Below are positions 9,187-19,639 of a stretch of 64,000 nucleotides of DNA, one piece after another. A program made the translations under genes and the position numbers. The notes beneath the pieces are model-generated. The model was not told the DNA's origin. It did not search any database and was given only the letters and a program-made list of their open reading frames with translations. Origin of the DNA: Sabethes cyaneus (taxonomy: Eukaryota; Arthropoda; Insecta; Diptera; Culicidae); contig NC_071355.1 in assembly GCF_943734655.1 (NCBI RefSeq), positions 74,423,449-74,487,448 on the forward strand. The letters are read 5' to 3'. Numbering within the stretch: the stretch's first letter is position 1; each line of letters opens with the position of its first letter.

Positions 9187-11035
9187 AGAGGTATGCCGAG
9201 CCGACGTTTAACTTAAATATATTTGACTGTTTTTCTTGTGACATTTGTTTACCTAATTTACGAACCTAATTTTCCGCTCTTTCCCCATCACGTCTTATTC
9301 CACTCTAGGGTACTATGAAACACATTTGATTTCATTACTTTCATCTACCATTTCTTCCGTTTATAGGAAAGATTACCGTTTTAAAAAATAATACCTAACC
9401 TCATTATTACGGTCAACTCAAAAAACATGAGGATGAGTTTATACATTCTCTTTTAGATTTGGACAACTCACACAACTTCTAACGGTCCAAATGCAAGATG
9501 ATCGCAGCTACTCTTACTTATTTGAACCTCCCCCTCTTTTCAGCGACGACCCCCCTTTTGTCAACCGACTGCGCTGATTCTCTTATGTCAAGGCACATTT
9601 ACGCAAGTTTGAGACAGGACAGTCATGGCGTTCCGGAGTTATGGCGCAACACGTTCGCTTTTATATACTTAAATATGTTAAAACCCTACATATTCAAAGT
9701 TGATTTATTTGAGATAGACAAAAATCTTCTCTCCAATTTTTTAATATTATGCACAGAAAACTACTTTCTTTCATACGTAATCAACCGATTTCTATTTTGC
9801 TTGCAGTAGATAGCCAGTTTCTTCTTTCACCAAAAGTTGCGTCTTACATCAAGCTTCAAAAGTTATCTGAAGTAGTGTTTTGCTAGAAATGCGAAATAGA
9901 AAAGTTACATACAAATATCGCAAAATAGCAAAGTCTTTTAACTTAATTCAGGAAAAACGCCCTAATATGGAAACGATTTGAGATAGAGGGATTCCGTCCT
10001 CTGCAATATTACTCAAAATACTTCAAGCTATAAAATTGTCGAAATGAATATTCCTCTATCTTGTTTCGTTTTAAAGATAATTTCTGGATCTTGGTAAATT
10101 TAAGGGTCACCCTAAAATAGCACGTGCCAGAAAAAGCGGTTGCTAACACGTAAATAGTCCAAAATCAACGACTGCTGAGTAAACAATTTATTCCACCTAA
10201 TTTGGCTTTCTGGACTACAGCGCAATGGCGCGTTCAGTTTAGCCTCCTACCACCAATCCAATATGAACGAAAAAATTCAATGCGCATATGCTGCACAACT
10301 ACGGAAAATGATGAAAATTTTCTTATTTTCTATTTTCGGCAATTTTTATTAAATAAGACAAAATTTACTCAAGAAAAGCTATTATAAAACCTGACGGACT
10401 CACACTGGTCTTATAAAACTATTTTAATAAATGAGTATTAAATTTAACCTCTTCAGCTTTTTGAAGCAAATTTGAAAACCTACACCTAATCTATCGAAAA
10501 GTAGATGCTGTATTCTTCAGAAGATTTTCATTACTCTAATAAAAGTTTTGTAAGACGCACGAGTAAACTTATTACGCTCCGCTGAAAGCAGCAATAAAGT
10601 TAATTGAGCTTCTTCTTTCTTCCTTGCTTGGCCGTCAAGGCCGCTAGCATAACGGAACCAATTTTGTTGTTTTGTTTTTCAAAGCTATTGAAGTATAGTA
10701 TAACTAAACCATTCAGCCGCCTTTGTTGATTCGACAGTTAAAAAATAGCCTACTCGAATTTTCTGTTTGCCTACTCGAATGTTCTTATTACTTTTTTTTA
10801 CTACTGTTCTTATTAACTTTTTGTCTATTATGGGTTGTAGGATATTACCGTTTCAAGAACCTGAAGGTGAACCTTTTTCTTTACTTTGGTTTAAGCTTTA
10901 TCTATAGTTCACCAATATCTGCGATTCACAGGCCCTGTGGGAAAAATTAGGTTCACGGTGTTCAATAAACTGTTATTAAGAATTAAATAAGTGATAGATA
11001 AGTGGCCAGTTTCATCCTTGAACAAAAACTTATCG
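9187..11035. other. Unit 2-specific non-coding stretch
   Basis: Only 10141-10235 matches unit 1 (3176-3270). The two flanking blocks are absent from unit 1, so they are insertions. The part at 9255-9435 belongs to the TTTCCGCTCTTTCCCC repeat family. The part at 9530-9660 ends TTCCGGAGTTATGGC, the same motif as at 20660, and is probably a LINE 3' tail. The block at 10253-10320 contains ATGCGCATATGCTGCACAAC, found again at 60755-60830. The frames at 9498-9809 and 10723-10950 show no domain or coding signature. Confidence 0.5.
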
Positions 11036-11526
11036 TGCGACACCGTGAATCATACTAGAATTGAAAAACTAGATCAATGGAAGCCAAATCTACTATCTTG
11101 GGACATGCTGGTCATATCTGGACTTGCTTGGAGGATTCCAAGAATTGTCAGGAAAGTACAATAACACAATGTGCTATATTTTCATAATAAAATCGTGTCC
11201 AGAAATGGTAAGTGTGGCCCTAGGGACTAGGGCAAGAATCTCTTTTAATAGTTTTAGTGTGATTTAACGTGTCGAATGATGAATTTTAGTTCATGTTCGA
11301 AACTGGTCATTTCCTAGGGTTCCCGCAGAAGGCCAGAGAAATCTTATGTTTCGTATTTTTTCTAGAAAGTTGAGAAAGCAGTTGCTGAAACGTAGGGTAA
11401 GGCACTTATTTTTAGCAATCTAGTCGTATCACTGATTGTTTTACCTTATTATAAACGATGCGCTGACTAAGTGGAGGATATCAACGTACCAATCTTCTGA
11501 CTAGTTCTTATTCTTCAAGCTGTTAC

Positions 11527-11637
11527 CACCCAAGCAACGATTTAAGTTGTGTCACACTCTTATGATGGTTTTCATAACGAAAATTGGGCATGACAACCAC
11601 TATAGGAGTGCAAAAAACTCACATTGTTACCTGGGCA
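11527..11637. mobile_element. ~110-bp palindromic MITE (unit 3 copy)
   Basis: This is near-identical to 3917-4026 and sits in the same relative position upstream of cullin copy 3, so it predates the duplication. Confidence 0.55.
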
Positions 11638-11988
11638 CTAAAAGTCACTATTATTAAGCTAAATTTTTGATTTTTTACATTAAAAATTGAGGCGCTGGAC
11701 ATAATTTTAATCAGTCGGAATGCATTTATTACATTATATTTCTTGTTAAAAATATAGTAAATCGTGTTTGTATGAATTACATCTATAGGTAAGTGTTTCA
11801 AGATGATATTCTTATCAAAAGATTCTGAAGAATCTGAACAGAATACTGCATTTTAAGCTCATTTATGTCTAACTAATTAAAACAGGTGACCTCCATGCAA
11901 AGAAAAACATAGCTTTCTAAAAAACGGAGGTACTGAAACTTTAAAAAATAAAAATGTATATTTTTGCTGAACAATAATCGTCATTCTA

Positions 11989-13148
11989 CCGTGACCGCTC
12001 CTAATTCTGCGCAGCTCCTAATTCTGCGCATTTTTCTTTATATAAGTATTTTTTAACATAACATAACTATGATCATTGCGTTATTTTTTTATAAATGTCT
12101 GTTGAATATTACGTCATTATTCACAAACGGGCCATAATATTTGAGAGCGAAATAATTTAACGTCAAACTGATAGTATTTTATATGGCAGAAAACATCGTC
12201 GTTAGCACCAATGCTAAGATTGTCCTTCTAGAAAATTAACAAATTTATGATCGAAAATCTTTGCAATCATCAAATTACCCAGCATAATTAGAAAGAATAA
12301 TTAATTTTAGTCACGTTTTAGACAAAAAGAGTGATTGCATGCATTGAAAAATGCGATGCAATAATGCGCAGATTTAGGCACAGATTTTTTATTCATGTTC
12401 CAAATTATGCGCAGTAATGTATCCTACGAAGAAATGGCGAAAGAATACGCAACCTCACCCAAATGGCTGAGGTATAGAGGCATGAAAATTCAAGTAGAAT
12501 CTTTAACTTGCATTTATTGGAATCCTGTGCTGTGGGTCGGGGTCCGAACCTACGAGCGCCAATTAATGAAACCATGTCTTCTATTTTTTTCAATGTCCAA
12601 CCTCATGGGGCTGTCAGAGCGTGGGGAAGTGGTTTCTATATGAAAACACAATTTTTAGTTTTAATCTAAAGTGTAATGTTCAATATGCAGAAAACCCGAA
12701 TCAATTCGCCCTTCACGTTATCGAGAATAAAATATTTAAAATGAGGCAATCAAAATGATAACAATATTCCTTTGCCACCCGAACAGCACATGAAGGCCGG
12801 ATGATGGATCTAATTATGGTAATGGCTAATGCCGGATTTTTTGGTGTGCTTTCAGCGTATAAAGACATAAACAGCATGTTAGGAGTATTTATTTTCACTT
12901 TTTGGGTGCGCAGAATTAGGAACATGGACAAGAGAGTGCGCAGAATTAGGCACCGTGGATAAGTTCACAAAACAAAAAATATACTCAATTGTTGGTCGAC
13001 TTATAATTCCCATATTTTTTACCAGATATTATAGACCGTAGCACTACACGTTGCTGCTATCCACGTTGTTAATTGGAATCTAGAATACTTAGAATAGCGG
13101 AAGAATCATAAAAATGTCTTAACTGCGCAGAATATGGTACGTTCACGG
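11989..13148. mobile_element. 1.16-kb TA-target element unique to unit 3
   Basis: The left terminus CCGTGACC...TTCTGCGCAG and the right terminus (inverse CCGTGAACGTACC...TTCTGCGCAG) are imperfect inverted repeats flanked by TA at 11987-11988 and 13149-13150. Unit 2 is continuous across this point (4350/4353). Copies of CTCCTAATTCTGCGCA occur in tandem at the left end and inverted near 12906-12950, a subterminal-repeat architecture typical of MITEs. The small frames at 12395-12643 and 12713-12931 resemble no transposase, so I call it non-autonomous. Confidence 0.8.
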
Positions 13149-13527
13149 TACATTAATTGTGCATACTTAACGATTGACTCATTCGATCTAGTGTTTGAAA
13201 GCAGATGCCTAAACATTCCTGGTATCATGCTAGGTCATGTTAGGCAGATTCAATGGACTACGATTGCTAGTTCTGATTATAGACGATAGTACCTAGTATG
13301 CATCCATCACCGTGTTTCAATGACCGTTATTACAAAAGAAAATGCGGTATCGAAACGGCAAATGCCAGTTGATCTGTATTCCCATCCTACGCCTCTAAGC
13401 AAGCCAAATTTAAAAAAATCGCCGGACAAATTTTTTGGTACACCCTTTAAAAGTTTTAAAGGTTAGATTATTTACCGTTCCATACATACCGAACGACCGA
13501 ATATAACCAAGTAAAGCTTTACTTAAG

Positions 13528-13799
13528 CAGGGATGCCACATTTTGCTGAAAAGTATCTGCCACTGCTCGAAAACCGGAAAAACAGCTCGAAATCCGCCTA
13601 TTCGAATTTTCTGTTTGAGAAAAAATCTGCACACATTTTCAGGAAGTCTGAGAGATTTAAAAGAACTTCGAACAAAAAACTGCACCAAAGCAATAAAAGG
13701 CCTAAAAACTGCAAATATCTGCAAATTAATTAATGTGATCTGCAAGTCGATTCCGAAAACTTGCAATTTACAGACAAATCTGCCAATCTGGTTACACTG
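13528..13799. mobile_element. hAT-type MITE upstream of cullin copy 3
   Basis: The element spans CAGGGATGCCACATT to TGGTTACACTG, with an 8-bp target duplication TACTTAAG (13520-13527) and TACCTAAG (13800-13807). Eight-base duplications and CA-G-type ends are diagnostic of hAT elements. It is 272 bp with no transposase. It ends 106 bases before the ATG at 13906, mirroring copy 2. Confidence 0.85.
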
Positions 13800-13905
13800 T
13801 ACCTAAGTTGGATTAACAAAATGGTAGTGCGTTCAGATTTATCTATGACTTTAGTCCAGATAATCCAGATAATTTAGTCTTTAGTAGATAATTAATTCTT
13901 CAATT

Positions 13906-16361
13906 ATGCACGGAAGAACCGGTGGAAATGGGAATTTAGTAAATGGAGGTAAGCACCCTGCATTCCTGCATATAATCTCCTGCGATTGCACAAACCTAGC
14001 ATTTTAGCAACTCAGCACAAGAGTGTTTTTTATCTATCTTTATCTATTAATCGTGAAACCATAGGTTGGAGAACGTCTGTAAACAAGAAAATGGAAGAGA
14101 TCTGGACGGAACTGGAAGCTGGTGTAAATCAAATCTACAAGCAGGAAGAAAATATTCTACCAGCCCGTTATATGTTGCTCTATTCGCTTGTCTACAACTA
14201 CTGCACTATGGTTCATGGAGAAAACGCTTTCGTTGCCGTGTATAAAGGGGTAGACGATACTCGACTTGTAGGATACGAGTTGCACGCACGATTGAAGGAG
14301 TTTCTTCAGCACCATGTAATCACCCTACATGAGTCCGCGGAGGAGGATCTCGTAGACGTGGAAATACTCCATTTTTACGCGAAACGCTGGGAACAATATC
14401 AGTTCTCTAGTAATGTCCTACATGCCATATGTTCCTATCTGAATCGTTACTTTGTGCAACGCGAGTGGGAAGAAGGTCGCAAAGAAGCAAATGAACTCTA
14501 TGAAACGGCGTTAGTAGCGTGGCGTGAACATCTTTATAAACAACTTAACAAACAAGTTACAACTGCAATGCTAACGTTGATCGAGTGTGAGCGTAACGGA
14601 GAAACAATTAATTCAAGATTGATATCCAGCGTTGTAAGTTGTTATGTGGAGCTCGGTGTAAACGAAAATGATCTGTACGCTGAAGGGCAAAACCTGTCGG
14701 TGTATAAAGAAGGCTTCGAAAATATATTTCTGGAGGAAACTGAACTGTTCTATGCCCGAGAGAGCGCGGAATTCATGCGGACTAATCCCATTACGGAGTA
14801 CATGAAGCGTGTGGAACAACGCCTGAACGAAGAACAAAAGCGTGTGCAAGTTTATTTACATGAAAGCACTCAAGGACCACTGGCGGAGACATGTGAGCGT
14901 GTTTTGATTCAGAAGCACCTAGAGCAGTTTCTGGAAGAATTTCAAATTATGCTCGATTCCGACAAGAACTCCGATATACAAAGAATGTATTTACTGGTCG
15001 CACGCTTCCCCGATGGTTTGGTTGGACTGAAGACTATTCTTGAAACACATATTCATAACCAGGGACTGGCGGCAATCGCTAAGTGCGCCGAAGCGGCTTT
15101 AAGTGACCAGAAAATTTACGTCCAGACGATTTGGGACGTTCATAGGAAATACAACGGATTAGTACTTACCGCATTCAATAACGATAGTGGTTTTGTGGCG
15201 GTTTTAGATATAGCATGTGGAAAATTCATAAACAGGAATGCAGTTACGGATGCAAGTGGAAGCAAAGGTAGTGCTAAAAGTCCCGAAATGCTTGCAAAGT
15301 ACTGTGACCAGCTCTTGAAAAAATCCAGCAAGAATCCAGATGAAGGTGAGCTTGAAGATGCCCTTAACCAAGTGATGTTCGTTTTCAAATTTATCGAAGA
15401 TAAGGATGTATTCCAAACGTTCTACGGTAAAATGCTCGCCAAGCGTCTCGTTCAACACTCGTCTGCTAGTGATGATGCCGAAGCGTCAATGATTTCCAAG
15501 CTTAAACAGGCGTGCGGCTTCGAGTACACTAGTAAGTTACAGCGAATGTTCCAAGACGTAGCAGTTTCAAAGGGTCTTAATGAAAAGTATAGGCAGCATG
15601 TGAAAGAATTGCGTGAAGTGTCCCAGTTTACTGGACATGATATTGATTTCAGTATTCTTGTACTAACGACTAACCATTGGCCGTTCAATCAAAGTGTTTC
15701 GTTTTCGTTGCCATTTGAGTTGGAGCAGTCTGTCAATCGATTCAATGAATTCTACGTGAAACAACATTCCGGACGAAAACTAAACTGGCTGTACAACCTG
15801 AGTCGTGGGGAGCTTGTTACAAATTGTTTTCGATTGCGATACACTTTTCAGACCAGCACGTTCCAAATGGCTGTTTTATCACAGTATAATGAGCAAACAA
15901 AATGGACGATTCAGCAGTTGGGTGAAAATACAGGTATCAAACACGATACTTTAATTCAGGTGCTTCAGATGCTCTTGAAAGCAAAGTTGCTTACCTGTTC
16001 TGACGGTGAAACTAATCTGCAGCTTTGCTCGTGCGTTGAACTGAATACTGAGTATAAAAATAAGAAACTTCGAGTCAACGTAAACTTCCCGCTCAAAGCT
16101 GAACAGAAGGTAGAGCAAGAAGCCACACATAAGCATATTGAGGAGGATCGAAAGCATTTGATACAGGCAGCAATCGTAAGGATTATGAAGATGCGCAAAA
16201 CATTTGGTCATACACAGTTGATCGGTGAAGTGCTGAACCAGGTATCGGCTAGATTCAAACCTCAGGTTACAATGATTAAGAAATCTATTGACATTCTCAT
16301 AGAAAGGGAATATATCGAGCGGAACTCGGAGCAGAAAGATATGTACACCTATTTAGCTTAA
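13906..16361 (+). CDS. Cullin-1-like E3 ligase scaffold, array copy 3 (two-exon model, most CUL1-like)
   Basis: Exon 1 is 13906-13948 (ATG CAC GGA AGA...), followed by donor GTAAGC at 13949. The in-phase acceptors are AG 14063-14064 (116-bp intron) or 14006-14007 (59-bp intron, ~798 aa), and the stop is 16359-16361. If exon 1 is not used, translation can begin at ATG 14091 (MEEIWTELEAG), giving 756 aa against 774-776 for fly and human CUL1. Visible family blocks are VYNYC (Skp1-contact helix), FYAKRWEQYQFSS, RNGETINSRLIS, VTEYM-like PITEYMKRVEQRL, ETHIHNQGLAAI, the cullin-homology block KMLAKRL...SASDDAEASMISKLK, SGRKLNWLY, and the WHB end with IVRIMKMRK. The NEDD8-acceptor lysine is codon 16188-16190. 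It should act with Skp1, F-box proteins and Rbx1. Many positions keep the human residue where copy 2 has changed. The main CDS has no introns, unlike a typical ancestral Cul1, so descent from a retrocopy is possible. Confidence 0.88.
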
Positions 16362-16569
16362 TTACTATTTAGTTTAATTTAGAGATAAGAATAATATTTT
16401 AAAGAGATGCAACTTGAACCTCATATTCATCCTTCATATGGAACTTGAGATACAGGATCCAGAAAGCAATCCATATTTTTATCTATAATTTTTTAAATAT
16501 TTTGTGTTAGAGATGAAACCGCGCTTTAGAAAGTATTTAGAAAACATTATAAAAACAGTTTTATCGCAA

Positions 16570-16575
16570 AATAAA
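16570..16575 (+). promoter_or_regulatory. Poly(A) signal AATAAA of cullin-like copy 3
   Basis: AATAAA lies about 210 bases after the stop and matches the signals behind copies 1 and 2. Confidence 0.5.
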
Positions 16576-16951
16576 CCGCTACATTCAGTGCAGTCTTACT
16601 TTGTTTACTTTTATGATGCAGAGCCGAATCATCGGTTCTTTGCCGAATCCTAATTTTGCCCTAATCTCCCTAATCGATCCGAAACTCGCTATTCGTGCAT
16701 TTTCGTAGGCGGCGCTCATTCACGTAGTATGCCTCTAGGTTGGATTTGATGCTGAATGTTATCATCCGTCAATCCTACTAAGTGGTTAGCGAAATGGTGA
16801 ACTACCTAATTGTTTGAAATTAAAAGAAAAGTTTTGAAACCCTATCTGAGCAGAATTCATAAGAAAATCATACTAAAATAGTGTTACTAGTTACTAGTCT
16901 GTCTTGAAAATAGGCTCGTTCGGTGTTAGGTGGGCCTCAATGCAAGTCAAT

Positions 16952-17441
16952 GGGGGCTCCGTAGCCGCAAGGTTATCGAGTCTGCTTTGACAAGAAAATG
17001 GTCGTGCCTTCGAATCTTAGTAGAATCAAGCCATTCGATGTCAAGTGACTTTAGCATGGGCTGAGGCCCTTCATTTACCCTTCCTTCATGCTGAATTCTA
17101 TATTTACCCTCTGAAGCCTCTTGACAGTGCAAATGTGCCTCCTATAGTTTAAGTGTACTGGTCAGAGGTACGAATGAGTCCTCGCCAGGGACGGCTATAA
17201 TATGGGATAGTGCTGGCAGCGAGGAATAAGTGGGTACAGTAGATCAAACTTTGAAGGAAGGGTAAACCCCAATACACACAAGCACGCATAAAATTTAATA
17301 AGCATATCGCTCATTCAGTAGCGATTATAGCAAAAAGAAATGCAGTGCAGGTCATTACAGCAAACACCCGGGCGACATCACAATAGATCAACTCTACTGG
17401 TTGCAGTGGTGAGTCCACACATGGAAAAAAAGTCAATGTAA
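16952..17441 (+). mobile_element. tRNA-derived SINE with a LOA-like 3' tail
   Basis: The head GGCTCCGTAGCCGCAAGGTT resembles a tRNA with an A-box-like segment, and GCCTTCGAATCTTAG about 60 bases later resembles a B box. The tail (17380-17441: CACAATAGATCAA, CTGGTTGCAGTGGTG, then GGAAAAAAA) resembles the last 70 bases of the LOA-clade LINE at 46240-46310. Shared tails are how SINEs recruit a partner LINE's reverse transcriptase. The 3' boundary is approximate. Confidence 0.55.
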
Positions 17442-17589
17442 GATGTCAGTTGGGCGCTGATGCAGCATACCTCAACACCGTCCCTCCGGCACATCGCCAT
17501 TTTTCTGTGGCTGAAATCTAAACGTCAAAAGCAGTGGGCGGGAAATCACTTCATAGAAATTCTATGAAGCGACCATTGATGTTTAGGAC

Positions 17590-18060
17590 CCAGCATCGAG
17601 GGTGCCACCAGTATGGCGGTACTGTCAAATTCAATTCGTATGTGAGAGTGTACTGGTGACAGCGGGCTGCTTAGCACCATCACTGCTAACACTGAGTGAT
17701 TCCAGCTGGATTAGCTTGCAAGTTGCAACGATCAGCATAACAAGGCAGGTTCCTGGTTCGGCCGTTCCATGGCAGGTAACGTAGTGTACAACCCCTAATT
17801 TTGATGATCCAATTTTGATAAAACGGCCTCCATACGACAGATGGAATATTGCAGCGTTGAACGCACTAAGGCACGGTATAAGACTTTGAGGCAATAGATA
17901 TCCTGCGAATATTTACCAAACTGCAAAATGAATCCCAATTGGGACGAAACCTTAAAAAGCAACATATGACTCTTGATCTTTGAATAAAAGTGAGAAATCA
18001 AAGAAGCACATCAAGATCTTTTACGATGCGTCTAAGAGAAATGACATTACATTGGGCAGC
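17590..18060 (-). pseudogene. Jockey-clade reverse transcriptase, C-terminal part (broken)
   Basis: Read on the - strand in shifting frames, this gives KDLDVLL, SSQLGFILQFGK, YCLKVLYRALVRSTLQYS and, after frameshifts, LPWNGRT...YADRC and LIQLESLSVSSD. These are the thumb and C-terminal motifs of Jockey-type LINEs (KDLGV..., SLGFI, YCLK.LY.SLVRS, LPWRDP). Stops and shifts show it is dead. It may be the 3' half of the element whose 5' RT part is at 19640-20060, now separated by later insertions. Confidence 0.75.
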
Positions 18061-18439
18061 GTTTTAAACCTTACTATTTATCTTGCCCCAAGTTGCAAAC
18101 ACCACTAGTTGTTCTTGTTCAGGGAATCAAGAATCACGAACGCACAATAGACAAAGATATTGTCCCTACTTCAAAATGTTGCGACAATGTATGATGAAAG
18201 TTTGTCACTATTGCATGGAAGTTAGGACAAAAACAAGTTATCATAGCGGTTTATCGTGGATACAGATGTTTTATGACAACCATGTTGTTGCTTGCGAAAA
18301 AGACACACTGCTGTATACAATACGTATTGTACGCAACATAAGCAATCCTAATCATGTCACACTGTGTCAGTAGCGGCAGTGTTTGGTAGTTACCAAAGTA
18401 ACTTTGGTTTAGTTTTTGAAAACAATATCAATTAAGTAA

Positions 18440-18960
18440 CCACCTTTATTAGAAATTACAAATTGACTCCTTTTTTCCGCGTTTTCCATTACCTCGGGTG
18501 TTATAGCGTCGATTTCCGTACGAATATTTGCCTTGAGCTCGTCAATCGTTTATGGCTGGTTGGCGTAAAGCTTTTCAGATAACCCCACAAAAAGAAGTCT
18601 GGGGGGGTTAAATCAGGTGATCTGGGTGGCCAGTCAATATCGCCTCTTTTTGACACCAGACGTACCGGAAATTTTCGTTGCAGAAATTGAATTGTTGAAT
18701 TCGCAGTGTGGCATGGTGCACCGTCCTATTGAAACCAGTAACCTTCTAGACATTTTTTCGCGCATTCGTGGGCAGACATAATGAGCCAACATCCACCGAT
18801 ATCGATTTCCATCGACAGTTTCATTTTCTTTGAAAAAATATGGACCAATGGTGGTTTTGGCGCAAATCCCGGCCCACACAGTTATTTTCCGGTTCTTTCG
18901 GTGTAAAGCGTTACATGGCGAAAATTGTACTGAAATGGCGTTTCCAAAACTTATCTAATG
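18440..18960 (-). pseudogene. DDE transposase of IS630/mariner-like type (broken)
   Basis: The - strand reading includes VWAGICAKTTIGPYFF, VDGNRYRWML, WFQ(stop)DGAPCH with the catalytic Asp, FPVRLVSKRGDIDWPPRSPD, LTPPDFFLWGYL, then TIDELKANIRTEIDAITPEV. This is the order of the insect DDE-superendonuclease transposases (QDGAPPH, WPPRSPDLTPxDFFLWG). At least one stop falls at the Gln before DGAPCH, and frame changes occur near 18640 and 18590. The N-terminal helix-turn-helix part is missing. The sequence ACAGGGTGCTCCAC lies just upstream on the same strand (19019-19032) and may be a terminal repeat. Confidence 0.85.
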
Positions 18961-19284
18961 AAAGAAATCGGTTGGTAAATGTGAAAGTTATACAGCGTTT
19001 ACATACCGACATAAAAGGTGGAGCACCCTGTATTGTCTTTATCCAGCCGACTTCCGACAAACACATATTTTATCGTATATCTGCATCACCAACAACAAGC
19101 GCTTGTGAGAGCGAGTGTGTATCAAAATATATTCTCAAAAAAAGTTGTCCTTCTCACTGGTATGAAGGGACATTCATTTGTCCTATTATTTTGTTATCGT
19201 GATGCATTCTGGTTGATACGTATGTTTATGTTAACGGACATATTCCGTCCCGCCGCTCAGAAGAGATGGTCGAGTATGAAAATT

Positions 19285-19615
19285 TGAATACCCGAACCTG
19301 ACCCGTACCCGATCAAGAAAAATATTGAAAACCCGTACCCGACCCGAACCCGCATGTTTATTATTTTTGATACCCGAACCCGACCGCAATCCGACGGGTA
19401 CGGGACGGGCCCGGGCACCCGACCATCTTTAGTGTTAAATGTGGTCAATAGAGATGCCCGACCCGACCCGTACCCGGTTTCAAAAACTAAAATTAAGAAC
19501 CCGTACCCGACCCAAACCCGCAAATTATTTTTTTTTTCAATACCCGAACCCGACCCGAACCCGGCGGGTACGGGTACGGGTGCGGGTTTCGACAAATTTT
19601 CCGCTACCCGACCAT
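19285..19615. repeat. CCCGAACCCGACCCGTACCC repeat, two homologous units
   Basis: Two related blocks, 19285-19430 and 19455-19615, are built from ACCCGAACCCGACCCGTACC-type strings. Each ends in an inverted GGGTACGGG...ACCCGACCATCTTTA- or ACCCGACCATGTCTA-type segment. The same core occurs at 63607-63655 (GGGCCCGGGTCGGGTTCGGG ... CCATCTTTA). Open frames on both strands with Pro-Asp-Thr-Arg repeats are a by-product of the repeat, not genes. The family is unidentified, and fold-back ends suggest a transposable unit. Confidence 0.7.
19566..19586 (+). other. Canonical G-quadruplex motif
   Basis: GGGTACGGGTACGGGTGCGGG fits G3N3G3N3G3N3G3. C-rich partners at 19339-19361 and 19545-19562 would form quadruplexes on the other strand. 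Confidence 0.7.
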
Positions 19616-19639
19616 GTCTACCGCTCAGGTACGAATGCA

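Larger units (their letters stand above)
1..16770. repeat. Tandem segmental duplication carrying cullin-1-like genes
   Basis: Blocks of near-identical DNA recur in the same order and orientation: 1-608 with 7541-8151, 1007-1312 with 8154-8455, 2812-3095 with 8556-9127, 3427-4350 with 11036-11986, and 4353-7574 with 13151-16361. The 3' flank of copy 3 stays recognisable to about 16765. The stop codons of the three genes lie at 34, 7574 and 16361, so the units are about 7.5 and 8.8 kb. Most of the length difference comes from discrete insertions present in only one unit. Confidence 0.9.

Noticed and set aside
11778..11792. CTATAG|GTAAGTG as a ratchet site in unit 3
   Set aside because: No pyrimidine tract, and unit 2 has GTTAAG at the homologous place, so it arose by a point change in a repeat.
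12395..12643. 82-codon frame as a transposase of the TA-target element
   Set aside because: Too short, no DDE or helix-turn-helix signature.
16952..17025. Functional tRNA gene
   Set aside because: The acceptor stem does not pair, the B box is imperfect, and a SINE body and tail follow. It is a tRNA-derived SINE.
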